From: Acetobacter ascendens
Lineage (GTDB): Bacteria; Pseudomonadota; Alphaproteobacteria; Acetobacterales; Acetobacteraceae
Length of the DNA stretch: 64,000 nucleotides
Direction: 5' to 3'
Assembly (NCBI RefSeq): GCF_001766235.1
Contig: NZ_CP015164.1
Location: forward strand, 1,287,501 to 1,351,500
The translations under genes were made by a program, and so were the position numbers. The notes under the pieces were generated by a model, which was not told the origin of the DNA, did not search any database, and worked only from the letters and a program-made list of their open reading frames with translations. Of this stretch, positions 46,314 through 55,883 are shown piece after piece. Every line of letters starts with the position of its first letter. The stretch's first letter is position 1.

Positions 46314-47648
46314 TTAGATATTCGCTGGTGGAATATCTGAAAGTTCCTCTGGTGTGACCTCTTTATCGGTCACTTTGGCCAGTTCAATCAGGTAATCGAC
46401 AACCTTGTTTTCAAAGATCGGCCCCCGAAGAGATTCCGCTGCTTGCGGATTCTTCTGGAAGAATTCGAACACCTGCTTTTCCTGCCCCGGGTAGCGCATG
46501 GCTTCTGCCCGCACTGCACGCCCCAGTTCATCTGGCGTTACCGTAATGTTGTTCTTGCGGCCGATTTCAGCCAGAAGCAGACCCAGTTTTACGCGACGTT
46601 CCGCAATTTTACGGTAATCAGCGCGAAGGGTTTCTTCGTCTTTATTCTTGTCTTCGTCATCAAGCTGACCGGACTTACGGTCTTCTTCAACGCGCGCCCA
46701 GATCTGGTTGAATTCTGCATCCACCATGCCTTCTGGCGCAGTGAAATCAGTTTTCTTTGCCAGCTCATCCAGCAGCTCACGCTTGATACGCAGGCGGGAA
46801 AGCTGATCGTATTCGCCTTCAATCTGCTTGCGAATCAGATCTTTCAGCTGATCAAGGCTTTCAAAGCCCATCTTCTTGGCCAGCTCATCATCAATCGGCG
46901 CATCAACTGGCTTCTTGATCTGCTTGGCTTTGATATCGAAGGTTGCTTCTTTACCAGCCAGCTCGGTTGCGCCGTAATCTTCGGGGAAAGTTACCGTAAT
47001 AACTTTTTCTTCGCCCGGCTGCATGCCTTCGATCTGCTCAGCAAACCCAGGGATAAAGCCTTCGCCACCGATTTCAACGTTCACATCTTCAGCGGAACCG
47101 CCTTCGAAAGGAACACCGTCGCGCTTACCAACGAAGTCGATGGCAACCACATCACCCTTGGTGATAGGGCGAGCTTCTTCCACCACTTCAAAGGTACGAC
47201 CGCGCTTGGCGATATCTTCCAGCACCTTGTTGATGGCTTCATCGCTTACATTTGCCTTCAGGCGTGTCAGCGTGAGATCGGACAGATCTGGCACAGCAAT
47301 TTCTGGCAGAAGTTCTGCTTCAACCGTGAATTCCAGATCTTTTCCATCATCGACCTGACCGGAAACCAGATCTACCTTAGGCTGACCAGCAGGACGGATG
47401 CCGCGTTCGTCAAAAACGTTACGCAGAGCGTCAGATACCGTCTGTTCCAGAACTTCTGCCCACACACTTTCGCCGTAACGCTGCTTGGCCAGAGAAACAG
47501 GCACCTTACCCGGACGGAAGCCCGGCAGGTTCAGATTCGCTGCAACTTCCTTCAGCCGCGCATCACGCTTGCTGGCAATTTCCGCCGCTGGAACTGTTAC
47601 GGTAAAACCACGCTTCAGCCCTTCGGAAAGGGTCTCGGTAACCTGCAT
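46314..47648 (-). CDS. tig: Trigger factor
   Basis: A 444-residue ribosome-bound chaperone and peptidyl-prolyl isomerase. The N-terminal ribosome-binding signature is LPGFRPGKVPVSLAKQRYG, the FKBP-like domain runs from about residue 155 to 240 (KGDVVAIDFVGKRDGVPFEG), and the C-terminal helical domain follows. It binds at ribosomal protein L23 near the exit tunnel and protects nascent chains. It precedes clpP and clpX in the common bacterial order tig-clpP-clpX. A long open frame on the opposite strand across this gene is a shadow. Confidence 0.95.
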   Translation of the reverse strand: MQVTETLSEGLKRGFTVTVPAAEIASKRDARLKEVAANLNLPGFRPGKVPVSLAKQRYGESVWAEVLEQTVSDALRNVFDERGIRPAGQPKVDLVSGQVDDGKDLEFTVEAELLPEIAVPDLSDLTLTRLKANVSDEAINKVLEDIAKRGRTFEVVEEARPITKGDVVAIDFVGKRDGVPFEGGSAEDVNVEIGGEGFIPGFAEQIEGMQPGEEKVITVTFPEDYGATELAGKEATFDIKAKQIKKPVDAPIDDELAKKMGFESLDQLKDLIRKQIEGEYDQLSRLRIKRELLDELAKKTDFTAPEGMVDAEFNQIWARVEEDRKSGQLDDEDKNKDEETLRADYRKIAERRVKLGLLLAEIGRKNNITVTPDELGRAVRAEAMRYPGQEKQVFEFFQKNPQAAESLRGPIFENKVVDYLIELAKVTDKEVTPEELSDIPPANI

Positions 47649-47737
47649 CGGTCAGGCCTTCCTTTCGGTACAAAACTCAAACACCCGCTACGCAAAGGCC
47701 GTCGCGGACCAGGACGGGAGCATGATCGTAAAATAAT

Positions 47738-47822
<85 letters not shown>

Positions 47823-47861
47823 GCATAACGTGCTCACCGTCACGAGTTGGGTGGACTTAAC

Positions 47862-49337
47862 TCAAACCTGCGCCCACGGCAAGATGCCCATGTGCGAGTT
47901 CACCCTCTGTTTCTGCATATGAGCTGCTTTTTCTCGTGCAGCACCCAAATGTAGATCCAAATCTTCCGCCACAGGCCACGGTCCGGCTTGCCGTCCGGCC
48001 TCCCCATGCAACCATACACCAGCACATGCAGCCTCCCACGCCGGCATACCAGCGGCCAGTAGAGCCGAAATAACACCAGAAAGTGTATCGCCAGAGCCAG
48101 CCGTGCCTAATGCTGGGGTTGCATGATTGTTGATGGCAAGCCGCCCATCTGGTGCAGCAATCAGAGTGGAAGCACCTTTTAGAACCACCACGGCACCAAT
48201 TTGCTGAGCAGCCTGCCGGACATGTTCTGGAGGATTGCTGCCCACCGGGCCGAATACGCGGGTAAACTCCCCAATATGCGGCGTTATAACTGCAACACCT
48301 TTGAGTTTTTCAGGGTCACCCGCAGAAGCACTTAACGCACCAGCATCGGCCAAAACACTCTTACCTGCAGCCAATAACACAGGCAGCGTGGCCTGCACTT
48401 CGGCTTCTGTTAAGCCAGGGCCACAAACCCACACACGCCGGCGTTTATCTTCCAATAATGTCGGCAACGGTGCGTCATCTATAATAAGGCCGGGCGCACC
48501 CAATTTATACGCCGCAGCACCTGCCCCAGCAGCCACGCGCACCAAACCAGCGCCAGCAGCGCGTGCACCACCAGCACATAATCGCGTTGCGCCCGGCATG
48601 GATTCGCCTGCACAAATACTCACTACCCCACGTGTGTATTTATGGCTTTCAGGGCCGGGAATCGGCAAATGCCACAAACCGGGTTCATTTTGCCATGTTG
48701 TTGGTGGCACCTGATCGAGCGCGATTTGTGGGATTCCGATATCCGCCAGAATCAACCGCCCCAGATGCTCCCTACCCGGATACAGCAAATGTCCTGGCTT
48801 AAACCGGCAAAACGTTACCGTCATGGCAGCCTGCGGAGCATATCCACGCACCAACCCTGTCGCGCCATCCACACCTGAAGGTATATCAACGGCGACGATA
48901 CGCCGTGTGGCTTGCAGCACCTCAACAGGCAAACCGGCAACATCTCTACTCAATCCTGCGCCAAATACGGCATCCACCACCAAATCTGCTCTTGCAGTTT
49001 CCTTTACAGAAAACGGCACGCGAACACCGCGGAATCGGGCCGAGGCTTCCGCTGCTGCACCACCTGGCTTAGGGGCCACCATTTCCGCCACAGCTACAGG
49101 CCAGCCTGCATCGTAAAGATGCCGCGCAACCACGTATCCATCTCCTCCGTTATTGCCAGGACCGCACAGCACAAGCACGCGGGCTGGCTTTTCGTATCGA
49201 AGAATAGCGCGCGCCACGGCACGGCCAGCATTTTCCATCAATACAGAAACGGGTACCGTCTGCGCCGAAATATGGTCGATTTTCCCCATTTCATCGGGAG
49301 AATAAACGCTCAGAAGTGAAGGATATATTGCTGCCAT
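47862..49337 (-). CDS. nnr: Bifunctional NAD(P)H-hydrate epimerase / dehydratase
   Basis: A 491-residue fusion enzyme from the ATG at 49337 (MAAIYPSLLSV). The N-terminal YjeF epimerase domain shows LCGPGNNGGDGYVVARHL and VDIPSGVDGATG. The C-terminal YjeF dehydratase domain (about residue 225 on) shows ICAGESMPGATRLCAGGA, VITPHIGEFTRVFG, and the nucleotide site ALGTAGSGDTLSGVISALLA. Together they repair NADHX and NADPHX formed by heat or acid, both likely in an acetic acid bacterium. A conserved chaperone-like protease or P-II gene often found next to it is absent here. Confidence 0.93.
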   Translation of the reverse strand: MAAIYPSLLSVYSPDEMGKIDHISAQTVPVSVLMENAGRAVARAILRYEKPARVLVLCGPGNNGGDGYVVARHLYDAGWPVAVAEMVAPKPGGAAAEASARFRGVRVPFSVKETARADLVVDAVFGAGLSRDVAGLPVEVLQATRRIVAVDIPSGVDGATGLVRGYAPQAAMTVTFCRFKPGHLLYPGREHLGRLILADIGIPQIALDQVPPTTWQNEPGLWHLPIPGPESHKYTRGVVSICAGESMPGATRLCAGGARAAGAGLVRVAAGAGAAAYKLGAPGLIIDDAPLPTLLEDKRRRVWVCGPGLTEAEVQATLPVLLAAGKSVLADAGALSASAGDPEKLKGVAVITPHIGEFTRVFGPVGSNPPEHVRQAAQQIGAVVVLKGASTLIAAPDGRLAINNHATPALGTAGSGDTLSGVISALLAAGMPAWEAACAGVWLHGEAGRQAGPWPVAEDLDLHLGAAREKAAHMQKQRVNSHMGILPWAQV

Positions 49338-49504
49338 ATCGAGCCTCCGCACACAGAGCAGATAATAATTTGTGCAAATTGTGCAAATATAGACCCTTGC
49401 GCAGCGTCCGTCCCCTTGGCAATCAGGCAGCAGACAAGCGTTGGACGATTATCCCTTCCCCGCCCCGCGCCTTTTTCCTGCATTAACGCCAAGCGGAGTT
49501 CAGC

Positions 49505-49960
49505 ATGCCCCATTCCATTCTCTGGAGCCTTGTTCTCACCCTCCACCTTGTCAGCATCATCCTGTGGATTGGCGGTGGTGCTTATGCCGTTATCATTTTG
49601 CGCCCCAGTCTGCGCCTGCTGGATGCAACACAACGCAATTCTGTGCACTTGCAGACATTGGCCCGTTTTTTTAAGGTTTTAACACACGTCATCCCCACCG
49701 CGCTGATTACTGGCTGGCTGCTAATTATCCATGAAGGTGGGTTTGCCAACGCACCGTGGACAACCAACCTCATGCAGCTTTTGGGCATTATCATGGCTGT
49801 GCTGTTTGTTATGATGTACACAGGCCCCTACCAAAAAGCCCGTCGTTCCATCCGCCCGCAGCCTTCTGTGTTCGACTCCATTCGCTCCCGCGTGCTGCTT
49901 ATTGTGGCCTTGGGCGTGCTGGCTGTGCTTTCAGCCTGCCTTGGCCATCCTTTTGCCTAA
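49505..49960 (+). CDS. Small integral membrane protein, CopD-like
   Basis: A 151-residue protein with four hydrophobic helices: ILWSLVLTLHLVSIILWIGG, LTHVIPTALITGWLLII, MQLLGIIMAVLFVMMY and VLLIVALGVLAVLSACLG. The first helix with its histidine and HLVSIILWIGGGAY resembles CopD/DUF2269 family membrane proteins, which may handle copper or haem. No transport motif is evident and the function is unknown. It is divergent from the NAD(P)H-hydrate repair gene (167-base gap) and followed by the helicase 180 bases later. Confidence 0.6.
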   Translation: MPHSILWSLVLTLHLVSIILWIGGGAYAVIILRPSLRLLDATQRNSVHLQTLARFFKVLTHVIPTALITGWLLIIHEGGFANAPWTTNLMQLLGIIMAVLFVMMYTGPYQKARRSIRPQPSVFDSIRSRVLLIVALGVLAVLSACLGHPFA

Positions 49961-50048
49961 GAAACACAGTAACATTCTGGCAAAAACTTGATTTCAGACC
50001 AAAACAGCTTTATCGGAACAAACGCCTGACCGGGTAGATACGTGAATC

Positions 50049-50077
50049 GGTGCCTCAGTCACTTTAGTTGAGGCACC
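50049..50077 (+). promoter_or_regulatory. Hairpin in the DEAD-box helicase leader
   Basis: GGTGCCTCA (50049-50057) pairs perfectly with TGAGGCACC (50069-50077) across an 11-base loop; the flanks ATC and GAT extend it after a two-base bulge. No T run follows, so it is not a terminator of the upstream gene. It lies 63 bases before the TTG start and could regulate the helicase mRNA. Confidence 0.4.
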
Positions 50078-50140
50078 CCGATACGGGCAGGCTCTTCAGC
50101 CAGTGCTGACAACAGACAGACCTACGGTTCCGAGAGCAGA

Positions 50141-52054
50141 TTGACAGCTAAAACGCCCGCCTCCCCCCGCAAGACAACAACACGTAGCCGCAAAAAAACG
50201 GCTACTCCCGCCCCTGTGAGCACCGCAGACGCCACAGAAGATACGGGTGCAGCAACTGAAGCTCCTGCTGAAAAAGCAGTTGTAGCTAAGGCAAAACCTG
50301 CCCCTAAAAAGCGTGTTGTAAGACGCCGGAAGCCCAAAGCTGAAAAGGTGGAGAAAGCTGAAGAACCAGCAACAACCGCCCCAGAACAGGCAGAAGCAGC
50401 CCCAGCAACAGAAGCTCCTGCTCCCGTAGAAGCCACTGCTTCTGCTGTTGAGGTTGTTGAGCAAGCTCCTGAAGCTGTGCCTGCGCCACCGGCTGAAAAA
50501 CAGGCAGCTCCAAAAGCTGCAGTAGAAGAAACTGTTGCTCCTGAGCCGGCTCCCGCTGAAAAAACGGCTGAAATCACGGTTGAAGCGGCAGAAGATACAG
50601 ATTCCATCACATTTGCTGATTTGGAACTGTCCGAGCCTATTTTGCGTGCCATTTCAGACATGGGTTATACGCATCCCACCCCCATTCAGGCACAGGCTAT
50701 TCCGGCCATTCTGATGGCGCGGGATGTTATGGGCGTTGCACAAACGGGAACAGGTAAAACCGCTTCCTTCACGCTGCCCATGCTGGAAATTTTGGCCGAT
50801 TCGCGCGCACGGGCACGCATGCCTCGCTCCCTTATTCTGGAACCCACGCGTGAACTGGCGTTGCAGGTTGCAGAAAATTTTGTGAACTACGGCAAATACC
50901 TCAAGCTCAACCATGCTCTGCTGATTGGCGGAGAAAGCATGGCGGATCAGAAAGAAGTGCTGAACCGTGGCGTGGATGTGCTGATTGCCACCCCCGGTCG
51001 CCTGCTTGATCTGTTTGAACGCGGTGGCTTGATGCTGAACCACACCGGTATTCTGGTGATTGATGAAGCGGACCGTATGCTGGATATGGGCTTCATTCCC
51101 GATATTGAAAAAATTGTTGGGCTATTGCCTGCCAACCGGCAGACTCTCCTGTTTTCTGCCACCATGGCGCCTACCATCCGTAAGCTGGCAGATGCATTCC
51201 TGCATTCTCCCAAGCAAATTACGGTTGCGCGGCAATCTTCGGTAGCCACAACCATTACAACCGGCATTGTGGTGGTGGATGAATACAGCAAGCGGGAAAC
51301 GCTCCGCCAACTGTTGAAAGACCCTGCGCTGCAGAACGCTATTGTGTTCTGCAATCGTAAGCGCGATGTGGATATTTTGACCAAATCACTCGTGAAGCAT
51401 GGCTTTTCAGCCGCCGCATTGCATGGTGATCTGCCTCAATCGGTCCGCTTTTCCACGCTGGAAAAGTTCAAGAACGATGAGCTAAAAGTGCTTGTGTGCT
51501 CCGATGTAGCCGCACGTGGCATTGATATTGGCGGCCTTTCCCACGTCTTCAATTTCGATCTCCCCTTCCATGCGGAAGACTATGTGCACCGAATCGGGCG
51601 TACTGGCCGTGCTGGGCGTGAAGGCCATGCCTACAGCATTGCAACGCCGTACGATAAAGCGCTGGCAGAAGCCATTGAGAAGCTGACGGGCAAAGAAATT
51701 CCGCGTATGACGCTGAATGGTGTGAAGCAGCTTGAGTGGTCTGATGAAAAACGGCCACCAGCAGGGCGTGCTCGTAAACCCCGCACACCTCAGCGGGAGC
51801 AGGAGAATCCAGCACCTGCGGCGCGTGAGCAGCAGCCTGAAGCCAAACCCCAGCAGGCTGCACGCCCAGAACGTCAGTCTACACGCAATACACGCTACCA
51901 GCGGGATGAAATTCCACCCGCACCCGGCGGTGATGTACAAGGCTTTGGTGATATGGTGCCAGCATTCATGCTTCTGCCTCGCCGGAGTTCTATAAGACCA
52001 GCCTCACCGGGAACGGATGCTGTTGCTGAACGCAATGCAGACGCACAGTCCTGA
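50141..52054 (+). CDS. DEAD-box ATP-dependent RNA helicase
   Basis: A 637-residue helicase with a TTG start at 50141. The helicase core (about residues 165-530) shows the Q motif PTPIQAQAIP, Walker A AQTGTGKTASF, PTRELALQ, TPGRLLD, DEADRML, FSATM, VFCNRKRDVD, ARGIDI and HRIGRTGRAG. A long N-terminal extension of about 150 residues is Ala/Pro/Glu/Lys-rich (basic first, then acidic) and the C terminus is Arg/Pro/Gln-rich low-complexity sequence, both likely disordered RNA-contact regions. The RhlE/DeaD group is closest. Roles in ribosome assembly or cold adaptation are family knowledge. Confidence 0.93.
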   Translation: MTAKTPASPRKTTTRSRKKTATPAPVSTADATEDTGAATEAPAEKAVVAKAKPAPKKRVVRRRKPKAEKVEKAEEPATTAPEQAEAAPATEAPAPVEATASAVEVVEQAPEAVPAPPAEKQAAPKAAVEETVAPEPAPAEKTAEITVEAAEDTDSITFADLELSEPILRAISDMGYTHPTPIQAQAIPAILMARDVMGVAQTGTGKTASFTLPMLEILADSRARARMPRSLILEPTRELALQVAENFVNYGKYLKLNHALLIGGESMADQKEVLNRGVDVLIATPGRLLDLFERGGLMLNHTGILVIDEADRMLDMGFIPDIEKIVGLLPANRQTLLFSATMAPTIRKLADAFLHSPKQITVARQSSVATTITTGIVVVDEYSKRETLRQLLKDPALQNAIVFCNRKRDVDILTKSLVKHGFSAAALHGDLPQSVRFSTLEKFKNDELKVLVCSDVAARGIDIGGLSHVFNFDLPFHAEDYVHRIGRTGRAGREGHAYSIATPYDKALAEAIEKLTGKEIPRMTLNGVKQLEWSDEKRPPAGRARKPRTPQREQENPAPAAREQQPEAKPQQAARPERQSTRNTRYQRDEIPPAPGGDVQGFGDMVPAFMLLPRRSSIRPASPGTDAVAERNADAQS

Positions 52055-52062
52055 ACACATCT

Positions 52063-53363
52063 GTGACTGAAACCTACGATACGGACGTTCTTTATCTGGC
52101 AACGCAGGGTGATGGTGCCGTGCGTACGCCAGATGGGCGCGTAGCTTATATTCCAGAGACCCTTGCTGGTGAGCATGTTCGTCTGACGAAAAGTTCAGAT
52201 GGAAAATGGCAGCTTGTTGAGGTGCTTCAGCCTTCACCGGATCGGCAAACGCCACCTTGCGCATTGTTTGAACAATGCGGTGGCTGCACGCTCCAGCATG
52301 TAAAACCTGCTGCTATTTTGCAGTGGAAAACAGCTACTGTTCAACATGCCTTACAAAAAGCCGGTTTTAGCAATCTGCCGGCATTTTCTGCAAAGCAGGT
52401 GCAGCCACATTCACGCCGCAGAGCAGATCTGGCTGTAAGACGCCAGCCTGATGGCATTATTATTGGGCTTCATGCACGCAACAGCCACGCGGTTACGGAT
52501 TTTACCACCTGTGTTGTGTTGCACCCTGATATTCTAGCAGCCCTACCCGCTTTTCGGACCACGCTCCGCAGCTTAAACGCCATTCGACGCGAAGCCAATT
52601 TGCATATCAATTTGCTGGATTCTGGGCCAGATGTTCTATTGCAAACAGATGGGCCTCTGACTGCACCAGATCGCGTCCGTTTAGCCCAACTGGCAACAGA
52701 ACAGCATATCCCTCGCATTAGCTGGCAACAGATCAAAGATACCGGGTTGCCGGAAGTTGCGGCACAATCGGGCTCTGTTGTTCAGACAATCGCTTCTCAC
52801 CAAATTGCGCCACCACCTGGAAGTTTTTTCCAGGCAACGCGTGAGAGCGAGAAATATATTCAGGATGCCGTTGTAAAAAGCCTGCCTGCCAAACTGAACC
52901 GTCGGGATATTATCACCGAACTCTATGCTGGCTGTGGCACCCTTACCTTTCCATTGGCAGAACGTGCCCGCGTAAATGCTTACGAAGGTTATGCGCCTGC
53001 TTTGGAAGCCTTAAAAAAAAAGCGACTGGTGGCACGCGTATCAACGCATTTTGCCGGGATCTGAACCATCAGCCTATTCTAGCTAAGGAAATAGCAGCTT
53101 CTGCTGTGGTTGTGCTGGACCCCCCACATGCAGGGGCAAAGCTGCAAATGCGCCAGATTGCGCAAGGCTTACCTAACCATATTGTGTATGTAAGCTGTAA
53201 CCCGGCAGCCTTGGCGCAGGATGCAAGCCTGCTATCCAAAGCCGGATATACTGTGGAAAACGTGACTGTGGTTGACCAGTTTTTATGGTCTGCAGAAATT
53301 GAAGCTGTTTGCAGCTTTAAACGTGAAAGCTCTCGCCGCAGCCGCAACGCCCTTTTTCGTTAG
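52063..53363 (+). pseudogene. TrmA/RlmD-family RNA methyltransferase, frameshifted at an A9 run
   Basis: A 23S rRNA/tRNA uracil-5-methyltransferase-type enzyme, starting with GTG at 52063. An iron-sulfur-type cysteine segment FEQCGGCTLQH lies near residue 70, and the SAM motif is ELYAGCGTLTF. The first frame ends at 53064 after EALKKKRLVARV. The rest continues in another frame from ATGGTRINAFCRDLN through VVLDPPHAGAKLQ and the catalytic VYVSCNPAAL to 53363. Adding one A to the nine-A run at 53013-53021 joins both into a single 433-residue protein. The catalytic cysteine is in the second part, so as read the enzyme is inactive. A sequencing error or phase variation at the run is equally possible. 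Confidence 0.85.
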
Positions 53364-53685
53364 GGTTGGCAAACACAAACCCTGCTTCCAAATCACCTTC
53401 CTGATAATCCATTTCAGAACCAATCAGGAAAAGCGTGGCTTTGCGGTCTACCAGTAGAGTGACGCCGTGGTCTTTTACCACCTCGTCCCCTTCACCCGGC
53501 GTATCAACAAACTGCATGTCATATGCTTTGCCGGAGCAGCCTTTGGTGCTTACAGAAATGCGCAGCAACTGGCCTGCATGTGCTGTGGCATACAAATGCT
53601 GCAACCGATCTGCCGCAGCCTGAGACACCCGCATAAGAGGAGGAAGCTCCCGCTTTATAGGAGCCGCAGCCGTTTTCTGAGACAT
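53317..53685 (-). CDS. sufA: HesB/IscA-family iron-sulfur carrier (SufA-type)
   Basis: A 122-residue A-type carrier protein, last gene of the SUF operon. The three conserved cysteines are in STKGCSGKAY and the C-terminal GRCGCGESF; the family beta fold begins LMRVSQAAADRLQHL. It accepts clusters from the SufBCD scaffold and passes them to target proteins. The N-terminal 15 residues are a variable extension. The end overlaps the tail of the convergent RNA methyltransferase gene by 47 bases. Confidence 0.9.
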   Translation of the reverse strand: MSQKTAAAPIKRELPPLMRVSQAAADRLQHLYATAHAGQLLRISVSTKGCSGKAYDMQFVDTPGEGDEVVKDHGVTLLVDRKATLFLIGSEMDYQEGDLEAGFVFANPNEKGRCGCGESFHV

Positions 53686-53711
53686 TTTATACCCTCACCT
53701 GAGTTTGCGGT

Positions 53712-54200
53712 TCAGAACATGTTCAGCGCAAGACGGGCTTCATCACTCATACGTGACATATCCCACGGCGGATCCCACACCACTTCTACTTCGGCAGATT
53801 TCACACCCGGCACTTTTTCCACTGCTTCTTTCACCTGCACAGGTAGTTCCTGCGCGCTGGGGCAGTTGGGGGCTGTTAGTGTCATTTCAATACGCACGCG
53901 GCCATCATCATACAGATCAATCGCGTAAATCAGGCCGAGTTCGTAAATGTTTACCGGAATTTCCGGGTCATGCACTGTGGCAATCGCCTCAATCACGGCG
54001 TCTTCCGAAATAGCACCGGCAGCGTGAGGTTGGGCTGATTGCTCTGCCCCTTCATCCGGTGTCCAGCTTTCTACTTTTCCGGCTTCGTCTCCGGCAGGCG
54101 CATGGTCAGCATGCAGCACATCGGCAGAAGCCTCTGCTGTTTTAGCTTCCTTTTCTACCTCTGGCAGAACGGGAGCATGCACGTCTTCAGACGTCGGCAT
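53712..54200 (-). CDS. sufT: SufT / MIP18-family (DUF59) iron-sulfur assembly factor
   Basis: A 162-residue protein. The DUF59 domain lies in the C-terminal 100 residues: VHDPEIPVNIYELGLIYAI and TAPNCPSAQELPVQ, with the reactive cysteine. The N-terminal 60 residues are an acidic, Ala/Glu/Pro-rich extension (MPTSEDVHAPVLPEVEKE onward), which is not part of the fold. SufT supports maturation of iron-sulfur proteins. It overlaps the end of sufU by 14 bases and is followed by the A-type carrier. Confidence 0.9.
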   Translation of the reverse strand: MPTSEDVHAPVLPEVEKEAKTAEASADVLHADHAPAGDEAGKVESWTPDEGAEQSAQPHAAGAISEDAVIEAIATVHDPEIPVNIYELGLIYAIDLYDDGRVRIEMTLTAPNCPSAQELPVQVKEAVEKVPGVKSAEVEVVWDPPWDMSRMSDEARLALNMF

Positions 54201-54639
54201 GAGAAAGCGCCTCCTTTAACGCAATCCAAGGCAGTTCGGCACATCGTATCCGTGCCTTGTGAGACCGCAGAGGCTTGAAAACCTCCAACGGCCCTAATGA
54301 AGTATCCGCCGCTCCTGCAGGAGAAGCTTCCCCCACCAGCATGGCAGAAAACCGACCAGATAGGCTGACAGCTTGCGCAACATCCAAACCAGAAACCTGC
54401 TGCGCCATTAAATCAGCCGCTGCTGCACAAATGGCGCATCCACGCGTAGTGTGGCGCACACTTTGGATATGGGTTGCATTCAGCGCGATATCCACCCGCG
54501 TTTTATCCCCACACATTGGGTTTTTGCCTTCGCCCTGCACAGAAGGTGCTTCCAGCTTACCTGCATATTGTGGAGCGCGGGCACGCTCTACAATCACACG
54601 GTCATACAGGGCATCAGAATCCGGCACGGTTTGTATCAC
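54187..54639 (-). CDS. sufU: SufU/IscU-like protein
   Basis: A 150-residue IscU-like protein. The start is GTG at 54639, forming a GTGA overlap with the sufS stop; in-frame codons further upstream belong to sufS. Three conserved cysteines are visible in NPMCGDKTRV, TRGCAICAAAA and IRCAELPW. In SUF operons without IscS the SufU protein usually acts as a zinc-dependent sulfur relay from SufS rather than a scaffold. Position between sufS and sufT supports that reading. Confidence 0.88.
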   Translation of the reverse strand: MIQTVPDSDALYDRVIVERARAPQYAGKLEAPSVQGEGKNPMCGDKTRVDIALNATHIQSVRHTTRGCAICAAAADLMAQQVSGLDVAQAVSLSGRFSAMLVGEASPAGAADTSLGPLEVFKPLRSHKARIRCAELPWIALKEALSHADV

Positions 54640-55883
54640 ACAAAAAATTCCCGAATACGCACCAGCGTATCGGCAAGCGCATCTATTTCTTCCTGCACGG
54701 TATAAATACCAAAGCTGGCACGTGCTGTAGCTGTTAGACCCAAGCGCCGCATAAGCGGTTCTGCACAATGGTGGCCCGCACGCACGGCAATACCGTTGCG
54801 ATCCAGCAGAGTAGCAATATCATGCGGGTGCACATCCGCCATGGTGAAGGAAATAACGCCTCCACGCTCTTTGGGGTGCCCAACAACATTCAGCCCCGGA
54901 ACAGTAGCCAGACGCTGGAGCGCATAACTGGTTAAAGCCTGTTCATGCGCCGCAATGGCATCAAAACCAAACTTTTCCACCCATTCTATGGCGGCACCCA
55001 AGCCAATAGCTTCTACAATTGCAGGGGTACCAGCTTCAAACTTGTGCGGAACATTGGCCCATGTGGATTTTTCAAACGTCACGGTGGAGATCATATCTCC
55101 CCCACCCATGAACGGCGGCATATCTTCCAACAGTGCGCGCCGCGCCCACAAAACGCCAATGCCGGTTGGGCCATACAGTTTGTGGCCGGTAAAGGTGTAA
55201 AAATCCGCCCCCAGAGCCTGCACATCCGTCCGATGATGCACGACTGCCTGGCTACCATCAAACAGCACCAGCGCACCGGCTGCATGTGCCATATCGGCAA
55301 TCTGGCGTGCAGGCGTAATAGTTCCCAACACGTTGGACATATGGGTAATGGCAACAAGTGCGACTTTGCCATCAGACAAAAGCTGACTGAATGCATCCAT
55401 ATCCAGATCACCGGCATCGGTAATCGGGGCTATGCGCAGCTCAATTCCCATACGGTCACGCAGCATTTGCCACGGCACCAGATTGGCGTGGTGTTCCATT
55501 TCGGAAATAACCACAGCCTGCCCCGGCGTAAGCAGTGAGCCAAAGGAATACGCAACCAAATTGATGGCTTCTGTGCTGTTACCGGTAAAAACAATTTCTT
55601 CCCGCGAAGGTGCGTTCAAAAAGCCCGCAACCTGATCTCTCACAGCTTCATAAGCCTCGGTAGCACGTTCACTCAGCCAATACAGGCCACGGTGAATATT
55701 GGCATACTGATGGTGCATGGTATGCACCATGGCGTTGATAACGGCATCCGGCTTTTGGGCCGAAGCGGCGCTATCTAAAAACACCAGTGGGCGATCGTGC
55801 ACTTTTTCCGACAGAATAGGAAACTGCTTACGAATAGCAGCCAGATCCAGCCCGGATGTGTCTGTAATAGAAGGATGAGACAT
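54636..55883 (-). CDS. sufS: Cysteine desulfurase SufS
   Basis: A 415-residue PLP enzyme of the group II NifS/SufS class. The Schiff-base lysine is in TFTGHKLYGPTGIG, the histidine that stacks on PLP in AITHMSNVLG, and the catalytic cysteine in RAGHHCAEPLMRRLG. The length and the short catalytic loop match SufS rather than IscS. It releases sulfur from cysteine and hands it to SufU. It overlaps the sufD stop by one base (TAATG) and is coupled to sufU. Confidence 0.95.
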   Translation of the reverse strand: MSHPSITDTSGLDLAAIRKQFPILSEKVHDRPLVFLDSAASAQKPDAVINAMVHTMHHQYANIHRGLYWLSERATEAYEAVRDQVAGFLNAPSREEIVFTGNSTEAINLVAYSFGSLLTPGQAVVISEMEHHANLVPWQMLRDRMGIELRIAPITDAGDLDMDAFSQLLSDGKVALVAITHMSNVLGTITPARQIADMAHAAGALVLFDGSQAVVHHRTDVQALGADFYTFTGHKLYGPTGIGVLWARRALLEDMPPFMGGGDMISTVTFEKSTWANVPHKFEAGTPAIVEAIGLGAAIEWVEKFGFDAIAAHEQALTSYALQRLATVPGLNVVGHPKERGGVISFTMADVHPHDIATLLDRNGIAVRAGHHCAEPLMRRLGLTATARASFGIYTVQEEIDALADTLVRIREFFV

